DNA of 40,359 bases from an uncultured beta proteobacterium (lineage in GTDB: Bacteria > Pseudomonadota > Gammaproteobacteria > Burkholderiales > Burkholderiaceae_C), in the NCBI GenBank assembly GCA_903897925.1, contig CAIUDG010000001.1, positions 1-40,359 of the forward strand, given 5' to 3'. This document shows, piece by piece, positions 8,356 to 16,253 of this stretch; position 1 is the stretch's first letter, and the number at the start of each line of letters is the position of its first letter. The notes under the pieces are model-generated. The model saw only the letters and a program-made list of their open reading frames with translations, did no database searches and was not told the DNA's origin. The position numbers and the translations under genes are program-made.

Positions 8356-8703
8356 GTGAAGCCCGCCAGACCACCGCTGGTGCAATCTTGGAAACAAGGC
8401 ACTGGAGGAACGTCCGGACTGCATAGGGCAGCGTAGCAGCTAACGGCTGTCCACCGACCGGCCATGGGCGCAAGCCCGTGGCTCTAAGGTGAGGATTAGA
8501 GCAACAGAGACGAGCCGCTTGAGTGCGGGTGAAACGGGCAATCTCTACGCGCAGCAATACCAAGTAGGCACACGTTGACGGGGCCCCCGGAGTGTGCGGG
8601 TAGGTAGCATCGAGCCATCAGGTGACTGGTGGCCCAGAGTAATGGTGGTCACGTGAGGGGAAACCCTCATGCACAGAATCCGGCTTACCGGTGGGCTTCA
8701 CAC
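8356..8703 (+). ncRNA. rnpB: RNase P RNA, bacterial class A
   Basis: The catalytic RNA of RNase P, which removes the 5' leader from pre-tRNA. Signature blocks are present in order: GAGGAACGTCCGGACT followed by ATAGGGCAG (8406-8433), the GGGTGAAACGGGCAA stretch (8528-8542), ACCAAGTAGGCA (8559-8570), and the closing ACAGAATCCGGCTTA (8673-8687). The ends are set by P1: GTGAAGCCCGCC (from 8356) pairs with GGTGGGCTTCAC (8690-8701). The length of about 348 nt is normal. A T-rich stretch follows (ACTTTTCGCC, ATTTTT) and may terminate it. Confidence 0.96.
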
Positions 8704-8762
8704 TTTTCGCCACATTTTTGCTGTATGTTTAGCACCTGGCCAATTTCACATCAGGAGGTGCT

Positions 8763-9191
8763 ATGCGACCCGTCGTTGATCTGTTGAAAAAGCGTGAGCA
8801 AACGTTGTGGAGCACCAGCCCGCAGACCAGTGTGTTTGAGGCGCTGCAAGTGCTGGCCACCCATGATGTGGGTGCCCTCATGGTGATGGACCAGGGCAAG
8901 CTGGTCGGCATTGTTTCCGAGCGCGATTACACGCGCAAGGTGGCATTGGCCGGCAAGTCGTCCAAAGACACACCGGTGCGTGACATCATGACCGCCAATG
9001 TGCTGACCGTGGCGCCGCAGACTGGCACCAAGGACTGCATGGCCCTGATGAGCCAGAAAAAGATCCGCCACTTGCCAGTGGTCGAGGGCACAACCGTGGT
9101 CGGCATGATCTCCATTCGCGACATCATGGACGACATCATCGCCAACCACGAGATGACGATCAACCACCTGCAAAACTATATCGCCAGCTGA
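8763..9191 (+). CDS. two-CBS-domain protein
   Basis: A 142-residue protein made of a tandem CBS pair (a Bateman module) and nothing else. The first repeat spans about 15-65 (VFEALQVLATHDVGALMVMD..LVGIVSERDYTRKV) and the second about 75-132 (VRDIMTANVLTVAPQTGTKDCMALMSQKKIRHLPVVEG..VVGMISIRDIMDDI). Such proteins bind adenine nucleotides and regulate partners, but the partner cannot be named here. The start has a perfect AGGAGG 7 nt upstream. It stands alone between rnpB and a convergent minus-strand gene. Confidence 0.88.
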   Translation: MRPVVDLLKKREQTLWSTSPQTSVFEALQVLATHDVGALMVMDQGKLVGIVSERDYTRKVALAGKSSKDTPVRDIMTANVLTVAPQTGTKDCMALMSQKKIRHLPVVEGTTVVGMISIRDIMDDIIANHEMTINHLQNYIAS

Positions 9192-9219
9192 CCGGGCTGG
9201 CTGTGCCGGACCGGCGTGC

Positions 9220-10089
9220 TCAGAAGCGCTCGTGTCCGGCCAGGTAACGCCATTGGCCGGGCGCCAGGTCGCCCAGTGCCACGCGTCCGACGCGGATGCG
9301 GCGCAAGGCCAGCAGTTCCAGTCCTGCCAGTTCGCACAAATGGGCTGTCAGGCCCGGATGGGCCCCTTTGATGGCCAGGCGCAGCGTGCTGCGTTGCGGC
9401 GTTGCGCTGCTTACGCTGAACTTGGTCGGTGGCAGTCCGGCGCGTTCGTCCTTGAGTGCGCGCGCAATGCGTTGCAGCGCTTCTTCGCTGACTTCACCTT
9501 GCACATCGGCCATCAGTTCGTGTTCCAGCAGCGCCATGTCTTCGTGCAGCTTGCGTTGGGTGCGCCAATCCTGGCTGAACACCAGCAGGCCGCTGGCGCC
9601 GGTTTCCAGCGGCACCCCGGCTTGTAGTTGTTGGAAGTGGCGTTTGAGCAGGCGCACACCGCTGGCGTCGTGCGCCGCGTGCTGTTTCGGATTTAGCAGG
9701 GCGCGGGCATTTTTGTCCGGCTTTTCGTCGGCGTTGCAGCCGTCGACCCAGCCTGGCGGCTTGTTCACAATCAGGCTGACTTCGGCAAAGCCCATCAGCG
9801 TGGCATGCGGGTCTATGCTGACCTGCTGGTCGTTGACCCGAAACGGCGGATCTTCCACCACTACACCGTTGACCTGCACCCAGCCGCCTTCGATGTACTG
9901 TTCAGCCTCGCGGCGTGAGCAGGCCTTGAGTTGCATGACGCGTTTGGACAGGCGTTCGCCGGTCGGCGCAGCGGCGGCTGGCGCAGGTGCTGCGCCGCGT
10001 GCCGGCGCTGCCGGACGCGCCTGCCGCTGCGGGCGTGCGGCGTCCTGTGGCTTGGCGGCGCGTTGCAGGGGGCGTGGGCTTCGGTTCAT
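9220..10089 (-). CDS. RluF/RsuA-like pseudouridine synthase family protein with altered active site
   Basis: A 289-residue protein with the layout of the RsuA/RluB/RluF group: a basic, Pro/Ala-rich tail (1-43), an S4 RNA-binding domain (about 46-92, RLSKRVMQLKACSRREAEQYIEGG) and a synthase-like domain. However, the catalytic GRLDxxTxGL motif reads VPLETGASGLL (159-169): the essential Asp is Glu162 (codon 9604-9606). The usual KxY motif reads EHELM (189-193), and the NRQIRRM motif reads PGLTAHLCE. The end of the fold is well kept (LLALRRIRVGRVALGDLAPGQWRYL). It may be a specialised enzyme or an inactive RNA-binding paralogue. The start is the ATG at 10089, overlapping the stop of the preceding minus-strand gene (ATGA), so the two are probably cotranscribed. 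Confidence 0.75.
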   Translation of the reverse strand: MNRSPRPLQRAAKPQDAARPQRQARPAAPARGAAPAPAAAAPTGERLSKRVMQLKACSRREAEQYIEGGWVQVNGVVVEDPPFRVNDQQVSIDPHATLMGFAEVSLIVNKPPGWVDGCNADEKPDKNARALLNPKQHAAHDASGVRLLKRHFQQLQAGVPLETGASGLLVFSQDWRTQRKLHEDMALLEHELMADVQGEVSEEALQRIARALKDERAGLPPTKFSVSSATPQRSTLRLAIKGAHPGLTAHLCELAGLELLALRRIRVGRVALGDLAPGQWRYLAGHERF

Positions 10090-11045
10090 GGCTGGCCTGC
10101 AGAGGTGTTGGCGGTTTGCAGCGCCAGGATGCGTTGCACATGCGCCAGCAGGGAGCGCCGGGCGACCGGCCACAACTGCGGCGCGACGTCGTCATAGGCC
10201 AGCGGTAGCCAGTGGTCGAGGTCACCGGCCGGTAGCTGTTGCATCACGGCGGCGATTTTGGCTTCGCGCTTCAGGCGGTGCGCCTTGAGCTGCGCGATGG
10301 CGCCCTGGGCGTCGTTCAGCACATGGCCATGGGCGGGAAGAATGTGCTCGGCCTGGTGTGCGCTGCAGGCGGCGCTGAGCTTGTCGAGCGACTGCAGGTA
10401 GTCGTGCATATTGCCGTCCGGCGGGTCGATCACGGTGGTGCTGCCGTTGAGGATGTGGTCGCCGGAAAACAGCAGGCCATCTTCCTGCAGCATCAGGCAG
10501 ACGTGGTTGGCGGCGTGGCCGGGGGTATGGAGCACCCGCAGTGTGTGCAGCGGCGGCTCGACCGGGGCGCTGGCGAGTGGCCAGGGCAGGGTCAGCAAGG
10601 CGCCATCGGCCACTTCCTGGTCGGGTTTGAAATCGCTGTGCGCGCGGGCCGTGCTGGCCGACGCCAGTCCCAGAATCGGCGGGCGCGTGCCGGCGCTGCC
10701 GGCACACAGTGCTTGCAGTGGCGCCGCGCCGGGTGAATGGTCCGGGTGCGAATGGGTGCAGACAATGGCACGCACATTGCCGCCACGCTGGTCGGGGTGC
10801 ACGGCGGCAGCCCACAGGCGTTGCAGGTGCGCGGCGTCGTCCGGGCCCGGATCGATCACGATAAAGCCGGTTTCGGCCTGGCCCACCAGATAGCTGTTGG
10901 TGCCGGGGCCGGTCATGAGGCCGGGGTTGGGGGCGGTCAGGCGCAGTACATTGCGCCACAGCGTGACCGGAGTGCTGTGTTGCCATTCGGTCGGTGCGGC
11001 GGGCGCAGCGTGGCTGGCCGGCACGATATTGAGGGGTCTTACCAT
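10086..11045 (-). CDS. MBL-fold metallo-hydrolase
   Basis: A 319-residue metallo-beta-lactamase-fold hydrolase. The zinc motif THSHPDH is at 97-103, followed by HTPGHAANHVCL and FSGDHILNG, which supply the further His and Asp ligands, and a late ILPAHGHV His. A C-terminal helical region (from about 245, HRLKREAKIAAVMQQL) resembles the winged-helix tail of LACTB2-type proteins. LACTB2 is an RNase in animals, but the bacterial relatives are mostly unassigned; hydrolysis of RNA or of a thioester are both possible. The ATG at 11045 lies 7 nt after a minus-strand CACAAT box and has no Shine-Dalgarno sequence. It leads a two-gene unit with the pseudouridine synthase-like gene and is divergent from dapF. 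Confidence 0.85.
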   Translation of the reverse strand: MVRPLNIVPASHAAPAAPTEWQHSTPVTLWRNVLRLTAPNPGLMTGPGTNSYLVGQAETGFIVIDPGPDDAAHLQRLWAAAVHPDQRGGNVRAIVCTHSHPDHSPGAAPLQALCAGSAGTRPPILGLASASTARAHSDFKPDQEVADGALLTLPWPLASAPVEPPLHTLRVLHTPGHAANHVCLMLQEDGLLFSGDHILNGSTTVIDPPDGNMHDYLQSLDKLSAACSAHQAEHILPAHGHVLNDAQGAIAQLKAHRLKREAKIAAVMQQLPAGDLDHWLPLAYDDVAPQLWPVARRSLLAHVQRILALQTANTSAGQP

Positions 11046-11052
11046 AGCGGCG

Positions 11053-11058
11053 ATTGTG
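11053..11058 (-). promoter_or_regulatory. -10 box for the MBL-fold gene
   Basis: Read on the minus strand this is CACAAT, then seven bases, then the ATG at 11045. Transcription would start at or one base before the start codon. It lies in the 56-nt divergent spacer together with the dapF -10 box. Confidence 0.35.
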
Positions 11059-11089
11059 CAACACGCAGCGCCAGGGTGCTGGCGCGGGA

Positions 11090-11095
11090 GATAAT
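11090..11095 (+). promoter_or_regulatory. -10 box giving a leaderless dapF mRNA
   Basis: GATAAT, then CGCGCC, then the ATG of dapF at 11102. The A of ATG is seven bases after the box, the normal initiation point. There is no Shine-Dalgarno sequence and no clear -35. Confidence 0.45.
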
Positions 11096-11101
11096 CGCGC
11101 C

Positions 11102-11977
11102 ATGCGAATTCAGTTCACCAAAATGCAGGGTGCCGGTAACGATTTTGTCGTGCTGGACGAAACCCATGCGCGCCTGGGTCTGAGCCCGGCGCAATACCGT
11201 TTCCTGGGCGACCGCCACTTTGGCGTGGGCGCCGATCAGATTTTGAGTGTGCGCCCCGGTCCGGCGCCGGATATTGATTTCGAATACGTGATCCACAACG
11301 CTGATGGCAGCGAGGTGGAGCAGTGTGGCAACGGCGCACGCTGCTTTGCCCGTTTCGTGCGTGACACCGGCTTGAGCCAGAAAGACACGCTGCGCGTGCA
11401 GACCAAAAAGGGCGTGATTGCGCCGCGCCTGGTGGCCGATGGCGGGGTCCAGGTGGACATGGGCGCGCCGCGCTTCGCCACGGAACAGATTCCCTTCGAT
11501 GCCAGCGGGCTGGTGCTGCAGCCGCAGGGCGACTGGGGTACCTGGACGCTGGCGCTGGGTGCGCAGAGCGTGGCGGTGGCGAATGTGTCGATGGGCAATC
11601 CGCACGCCGTGCTACAGGTGGCCGACGTGGATACGGCGCCGGTGGCCGAACTCGGTCCGCTGGTGCAGCAATGCCCGCGCTATACCGAAGGCGTCAACGT
11701 CGGATTCATGCAGGTGCTTGATCGCGCCACGATGCGCTTGCGCGTGTTCGAGCGCGGTGTTGGTGAAACCCTGGCCTGCGGCAGTGGCGCCTGCGCGGCG
11801 GTGGTGGCCGGCATTCGTCTGGGCCTGCTCGACGCGGGTGTGCCGGTGCAGGTGCAAACCCGCGGCGGTGTACTGAGCATCCACTGGGCCGGCGCGGCGA
11901 CCGCGGTGCTGATGACCGGGCCGGCGACTATGGTGTTTCGCGGCGAAATCGACATTCCCGATGATCTGCCGGGCTGA
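11102..11977 (+). CDS. dapF: diaminopimelate epimerase
   Basis: DapF converts LL- to meso-diaminopimelate, the last step before lysine and the source of the meso-DAP that MurE (further right in this window) adds to the peptidoglycan stem. The protein has 291 residues. The two catalytic cysteines of this PLP-free racemase are present: C75 in EQCGNGARC and C226 in LACGSGACA. The N-terminus, [13 protein letters not shown], is the family start. The ATG at 11102 follows a -10-like GATAAT with six bases between, so the mRNA is probably leaderless. dapF, DUF484 gene and xerC form a unit conserved widely in proteobacteria. Confidence 0.97.
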   Translation: MRIQFTKMQGAGNDFVVLDETHARLGLSPAQYRFLGDRHFGVGADQILSVRPGPAPDIDFEYVIHNADGSEVEQCGNGARCFARFVRDTGLSQKDTLRVQTKKGVIAPRLVADGGVQVDMGAPRFATEQIPFDASGLVLQPQGDWGTWTLALGAQSVAVANVSMGNPHAVLQVADVDTAPVAELGPLVQQCPRYTEGVNVGFMQVLDRATMRLRVFERGVGETLACGSGACAAVVAGIRLGLLDAGVPVQVQTRGGVLSIHWAGAATAVLMTGPATMVFRGEIDIPDDLPG

Positions 11978-12029
11978 GCCGCACAGTACTTTCCTTCTGA
12001 TTTCAAACATTTATAAATAAAGCACTGCC

Positions 12030-12728
12030 ATGAGCCACCTTCCGGAACCCGCGCTGAGCAACCCCATTACCGAAGACGACATCGCCAATTACCTGGCCAA
12101 TACGCCAGACTTTTTTCAGCGCCATGCCGAGTTGCTGGCGGCGGTGCAGTTCACCAGCCCGCACAGCCACCGCACCATCAGCCTGCAGGAGCGCCAGGCC
12201 GAGATGTTGCGCGAAAAAATCAAGCTGCTGGAACACCGGATCATGGAAATGATCCGCAACGGCACCGACAACGTGCTGCTCTCGGACAAAATCATTCGTT
12301 TGGCGGCCACCTTGCTGCAGGACAACCATCCGGCCCAGTTGCCGCAGCGCATTGCCGAAGAAATCCAGTCGCAGTTTGCCGTGCCACAGGTTGGTTTGCG
12401 CGTCTGGGGCGTGGCGCCGGAGTATCTGGCCGAGAGTTTTGCCCAGGGCGTGAGTGACGATGCCAAGGTGTTTGCCAGTTCCCTGACCGAGCCCTTCTGT
12501 GGCTTGAACACCGGTTTCGAGGCGGTCAGCTGGATGCCCGATGTGGCCGGCGTGACGTCGCTGGCGTTGATTCCCCTGCGCAGTGTCGGCGGCATGGCCA
12601 ATGCACCGGCCTTTGGTTTGCTGGTGCTGGCGTCCAGCGACGCCCAGCGTTTTTCCAGCGGCATGGGCACCGAGCTGCTGGCGCGTATCGGCGAACTGGC
12701 CAGCGCGGCGCTGGCCCGCTTGCGCTAG
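12030..12728 (+). CDS. DUF484 family protein
   Basis: A 232-residue DUF484 protein (the family of E. coli YigA), nearly always encoded between dapF and xerC as here. N-terminal part: ITEDDIANYLANTPDFFQRHAELLAAV (11-37), the family signature, followed by a helix rich in charged residues (QERQAEMLREKIKLLEHRIMEMIRNG). The rest, about 90-230, resembles a GAF-like sensory fold (TEPFCGLNTGFEAVSW, SLALIPLRSV, FGLLVLASSDAQRFSSGMGTELLARIGELASAAL). No biochemical function is known. The next gene starts 4 nt after the stop. Confidence 0.88.
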   Translation: MSHLPEPALSNPITEDDIANYLANTPDFFQRHAELLAAVQFTSPHSHRTISLQERQAEMLREKIKLLEHRIMEMIRNGTDNVLLSDKIIRLAATLLQDNHPAQLPQRIAEEIQSQFAVPQVGLRVWGVAPEYLAESFAQGVSDDAKVFASSLTEPFCGLNTGFEAVSWMPDVAGVTSLALIPLRSVGGMANAPAFGLLVLASSDAQRFSSGMGTELLARIGELASAALARLR

Positions 12729-12732
12729 CGCC

Positions 12733-13695
12733 ATGGCCGGCGACGCCGCACTGGTGGCCCGCTACCTGGAATATGTCCAGGTCGAGAAGCGGCTGGCAGC
12801 GCGGACCGTCACCTTGTATGCCCTGGATTTGCAGAAGCTTTGCGCTTTTGCCGCGCAGATTCCGATCGCCCTGTGCCAGGTGCGCAATGCGCATGTGCGG
12901 CGCTGGGTTGCACAAATGCACAGTGGCGGGCGCAGCGGGCGCGGCATTGCATTGATTCTTTCGGGCTGGCGCGGTTTTTATGCCTGGCTCGGGCGCCAGG
13001 CCCTGGTGCCAAGCAACCCGGTGCTGGATGTGCGTTCGCCCAAGTCGCCCAAGCCGGTGCCCAAGGCGCTGGGCGTTGACGATGCAGTGCAACTGGCCGA
13101 TTTCCAGAGTGCCGACGATCCCTGGCTTGAAGCCCGCGACGCCGCCATGGTCGAACTGCTGTATGGCAGCGGCCTGCGTGTGGGCGAGCTGGTCGGGCTG
13201 GATGTGGTGGCCAGCAGCCGCGCCAAAGGCTGGGTCGATCTGCAGGCGGCCGAAGTCCACGTGCTGGGCAAGGGGGCCAAGCGGCGCAGCGTGCCGCTCG
13301 GGCGCAAGGCCGTGCAGGCCTTGCAGCGCTGGCTGGAATTGCGCGGCCCAATGGGCACTGGGCCGGCGCTGCCGGTGCCTGACAGCGCCGCCGATGGCGC
13401 CGCAGCCCTGTTCAATGGCCGGCGCGGCACCCGCCTGAGTGCGCATTCGGTGTGGCAGCGCCTGCAGCGCCGCAGCCAGTTGGCCGGCACCCCGACGCCG
13501 GTGCATCCGCACATGTTGCGCCACTCTTTTGCCAGCCATGTGTTGCAAAGCAGCGGCGACCTGCGTGCCGTGCAGGACCTGCTCGGCCACGCCAATATTG
13601 CGACCACCCAGGTCTATACCCGGCTCGATTTCCAGCATCTGGCGGCCACCTATGACGCGGCGCATCCGCGTGCCAGGGCCAAATCCAAGGCTTGA
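12733..13695 (+). CDS. xerC: tyrosine recombinase XerC
   Basis: XerC works with XerD at the dif site to resolve chromosome dimers at division. This 320-residue protein has the N-terminal core-binding domain (about 5-95) and the catalytic domain. Catalytic residues are complete: R149 (GSGLRVGEL), K180 (GKGAKRRSVPLG), H260 and R263 (HPHMLRHSF), H286 (LLGHANI) and nucleophile Y295 (TQVYTRL). The ATG at 12733 is 4 nt after the DUF484 stop; upstream in-frame codons would lie within DUF484. XerC and not XerD is inferred from the dapF-DUF484 context. Confidence 0.95.
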   Translation: MAGDAALVARYLEYVQVEKRLAARTVTLYALDLQKLCAFAAQIPIALCQVRNAHVRRWVAQMHSGGRSGRGIALILSGWRGFYAWLGRQALVPSNPVLDVRSPKSPKPVPKALGVDDAVQLADFQSADDPWLEARDAAMVELLYGSGLRVGELVGLDVVASSRAKGWVDLQAAEVHVLGKGAKRRSVPLGRKAVQALQRWLELRGPMGTGPALPVPDSAADGAAALFNGRRGTRLSAHSVWQRLQRRSQLAGTPTPVHPHMLRHSFASHVLQSSGDLRAVQDLLGHANIATTQVYTRLDFQHLAATYDAAHPRARAKSKA

Positions 13696-13720
13696 GCGCT
13701 CGGACCGTCCCGGACGCGGC

Positions 13721-13726
13721 GACAAT
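13721..13726 (+). promoter_or_regulatory. -10 box before the RlmI-type gene
   Basis: GACAAT, then AGCGCC, then ATG at 13733: the same six-base gap seen before dapF. No Shine-Dalgarno sequence and no clear -35 are present. Confidence 0.4.
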
Positions 13727-13732
13727 AGCGCC

Positions 13733-14917
13733 ATGAAAACGATTCGCCTGCGCGCCGGCAAAGAGCGCTCTCTGTTGCGCCGCCACCCCTGGATTTTTGA
13801 ATCTGCGATTGCCAAAGGCAATGCCGACAGCGGTGAAACCGTGCGTGTAGATTCCGACCAGGGAGAATTCCTGTGCTGGGCCGCCTTCAGCCCGCAGTCC
13901 AAAATCCGCGCTCGGGCCTGGAGTTTTGTGCAGACCGATCGCATTGACGCGGCCTTCTTTCAGGCGGCAATTTCGGCGGCGGTGCAGGCGCGCAGCCGTT
14001 TTGATATTCGCAGCAATGGTCTGCGCCTGGTGCATGGCGAGTCCGACGGCTTGCCGGGCCTGATCGTTGACCGCTATGGCGACACCCTGGTCGCCCAGTT
14101 CGGTGCCGCCGGTGTCGAGCGCTGGAAGGACGTGATTGCCGATGCCTTGCTGCAGGCCACAGGCTTGCAGCGCCTGTACGAGCGTTCGGATGCCAGCAGC
14201 CGCGCGCTGGAAGGACTGGGCGAGCAAAAAGGCTGGCTGCGTGGAGACGGGCCGGTGGACCTGTTGTTGCAGGAACACGACTGGACCCTGGGTCTGAGCA
14301 TTGCCGAGGGCCACAAGACTGGGTTTTATCTGGACCAACGCGACAGCCGCAAGCGCTTTGCCGACTATGCACGCCGGTTGCAGTTCCAGCGCGTGCTGAA
14401 TTGCTATTGCTACACCGGTGGTTTCAGTGTGGCGGCGCTGGTCGGTGGTGCCGCCCACGTGACTTCGATCGATTCCAGTGCGCCAGCGCTGGAGCAGGCG
14501 CGTAGCAATCTGCAGCGCAATGGGCTGGCGCCCGAGCGGGCCACCTTTCTGGACGCCGATGTGAATGCATCGCTGCGCCGTTTCGCCGCCGAAGGCCGTA
14601 GCTTTGACGCCATCGTGCTGGACCCGCCCAAGCTGGCGCCCACTGTGGCGCATGCCGAGCGCGCCGCGCGCGCCTACAAAGACATCAATCGACTGGCCTT
14701 CAAACTGCTGGAGCCAGGTGGTGTGTTGTTCACCTTTTCCTGCTCCGGCGGAATCAGCGCCGACCTGTTCCACAAGATTGTGGCGTCGGCCGGTGCCGAT
14801 GCCGGGGTGGACGGTTTCATCAGTGAACGCCTGGGCGCGGCGCCGGACCATCCGATGACCATCGCGTTTCCGGAAGGCGAATATCTCAAGGGCCTGGTGG
14901 TGATGCGCCGCGGTTGA
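13733..14917 (+). CDS. rlmI: class I SAM-dependent rRNA methyltransferase (RlmI type)
   Basis: A 394-residue protein with the RlmI architecture: an N-terminal PUA-like RNA-binding domain (1-75, starting KTIRLRAGKERSLLRRHPWIFESAI), a middle domain with SDGLPGLIVDRYGD, and a Rossmann methyltransferase domain from about 180. Motifs: GHKTGFYLDQRDSR, VLNCYCYTGGFSVAAL (motif I), ATFLDADV, the VLDPPKLAP motif IV and TFSCSGGIS. RlmI makes m5C1962 in E. coli 23S rRNA; length and motifs fit, though the modified base is inferred. The ATG at 13733 follows a GACAAT box by six bases, so the mRNA is probably leaderless. Confidence 0.85.
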   Translation: MKTIRLRAGKERSLLRRHPWIFESAIAKGNADSGETVRVDSDQGEFLCWAAFSPQSKIRARAWSFVQTDRIDAAFFQAAISAAVQARSRFDIRSNGLRLVHGESDGLPGLIVDRYGDTLVAQFGAAGVERWKDVIADALLQATGLQRLYERSDASSRALEGLGEQKGWLRGDGPVDLLLQEHDWTLGLSIAEGHKTGFYLDQRDSRKRFADYARRLQFQRVLNCYCYTGGFSVAALVGGAAHVTSIDSSAPALEQARSNLQRNGLAPERATFLDADVNASLRRFAAEGRSFDAIVLDPPKLAPTVAHAERAARAYKDINRLAFKLLEPGGVLFTFSCSGGISADLFHKIVASAGADAGVDGFISERLGAAPDHPMTIAFPEGEYLKGLVVMRRG

Positions 14918-14984
14918 CTGTGTGTCAGGGTGGCGCTTGAATTGGCCGCTACACTCCCCAATTGCCGTATTTTGGGTTCCGAAC

Positions 14985-16040
14985 ATGTCACTTATCCCTG
15001 CCACTATCCTGACCGGTTTCCTGGGGTCCGGTAAAACCACCTTGCTGAAACGGGTTCTGCAGGAGGCGCATGGCCAGAAAATCGCCGTGATTGAAAACGA
15101 ATTCGGTGAAGAGAATATTGACAGCGACATCCTGGTGAGCGACACCACGGAGCAGATCATTCAGATGAGCAATGGCTGCATTTGCTGCACCATCCGCGAA
15201 GATTTGCGCGCCACCCTGCGCGATCTGGCGGAAAAAAAGCGCAAGGGCCTGCTCGACTTTGAGCGCGTGGTGATTGAAACCACCGGCGTGGCCGACCCCG
15301 GCCCGGTAGCGCAAACCTTCTTCATGGACGATGAGGTGGCCGAGTCTTATCTGCTGGACTCGATCCTGACGCTGGTCGATGCCAAGCACGCGGCGCAGCA
15401 GCTCAATGACCGGCAGGAAGCGCGCCGCCAGGTCGGTTTTGCCGACCAGATATTTATTAGCAAGGCCGATCTGGTGTCGGCCGACGATCTGGCCGCTTTG
15501 CAGCACCGCCTCAAGCACATGAATCCCCGGGCACCGCAGCGGGCGGTCCATTTTGGTGAAGTGGGCTTGAACGAAGTGTTTGATTTGCGTGGCTTCAACC
15601 TGAATTCCAAGCTCGACATTGATCCGGACTTCCTCAAAGAGGAAGCGCATGAGCACCACGACCACGCGCCTGGCGAACATTGCGACCACCCCTCGCACCA
15701 GCATGGGCACGAAGCGGCGCACGGCCACCATCACCACCATGACGATGATGTGAAGAGTTTCGTGTTCAAGTCGGAGCGGGCCTTTGATCCGGCCAAGCTG
15801 GAAGACTTCCTCGGTGCCATGGTGAATGTCTATGGTCCGCGCATGTTGCGCTACAAGGGGGTCCTCTATATGAAGGGCACCGAGCGCAAGGTAATTTTCC
15901 AGGGCGTGCACCAGTTGATGGGCAGCGATCTGGGGCCGCAGTGGGCAGACAATGAGTTGCGTTGCAGCAAAATGGTCTTTATCGGGATTGATTTGCCCAA
16001 AGACATTTTGCTGCAGGGCTTGGAGCAGTCCTTGGTGTAG
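14985..16040 (+). CDS. COG0523 (CobW/ZNG-type) metallochaperone GTPase
   Basis: A 351-residue G3E-family GTPase of the COG0523 group, which delivers metal, usually zinc, to client proteins. Walker A GFLGSGKT is at 11-18, the metal-binding GCICC (CxCC) at 64-68, the switch region ETTGVADPGP around 99-107, and the base-specificity SKAD at 159-162. A histidine-rich linker lies at 222-252 (HEHHDHAPGEHCDH and a HHHHH run), typical of the zinc-handling members, followed by the CobW C-terminal domain. The start is the ATG at 14985 (MSLIPATILTGFLG). The next gene is dksA, a recurrent neighbour of this family. No Zur box is evident to me upstream. Confidence 0.9.
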   Translation: MSLIPATILTGFLGSGKTTLLKRVLQEAHGQKIAVIENEFGEENIDSDILVSDTTEQIIQMSNGCICCTIREDLRATLRDLAEKKRKGLLDFERVVIETTGVADPGPVAQTFFMDDEVAESYLLDSILTLVDAKHAAQQLNDRQEARRQVGFADQIFISKADLVSADDLAALQHRLKHMNPRAPQRAVHFGEVGLNEVFDLRGFNLNSKLDIDPDFLKEEAHEHHDHAPGEHCDHPSHQHGHEAAHGHHHHHDDDVKSFVFKSERAFDPAKLEDFLGAMVNVYGPRMLRYKGVLYMKGTERKVIFQGVHQLMGSDLGPQWADNELRCSKMVFIGIDLPKDILLQGLEQSLV

Positions 16041-16253
16041 TGACTGGCAAAGCCGGGATTTCCAGCTAATTTCAATTGAATTCGGGCGGAGTGCCAAATG
16101 ATTGTCTCGATTTTGCAACTTATGGGTTTTCCGATGACGAAGCCTGTACACTCGCGCGCCGAAGAAGCCCATGCGGAGGACTTGCCAAAGGCGTCCGCAG
16201 GGCCCCGGGGGTCCATTGAGCAAGCACAGACGCGTTCTGCCAGGAGACAAGTA
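16041..16253 (+). other. spacer and likely leader before dksA
   Basis: 213 nt between the GTPase stop and the chosen dksA start. The dksA frame stays open through most of it (possible ATG at 16098), but the translated sequence has no family features. A TACACT at 16147-16152 could be a -10 box; no -35 with correct spacing is obvious. Confidence 0.4.
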
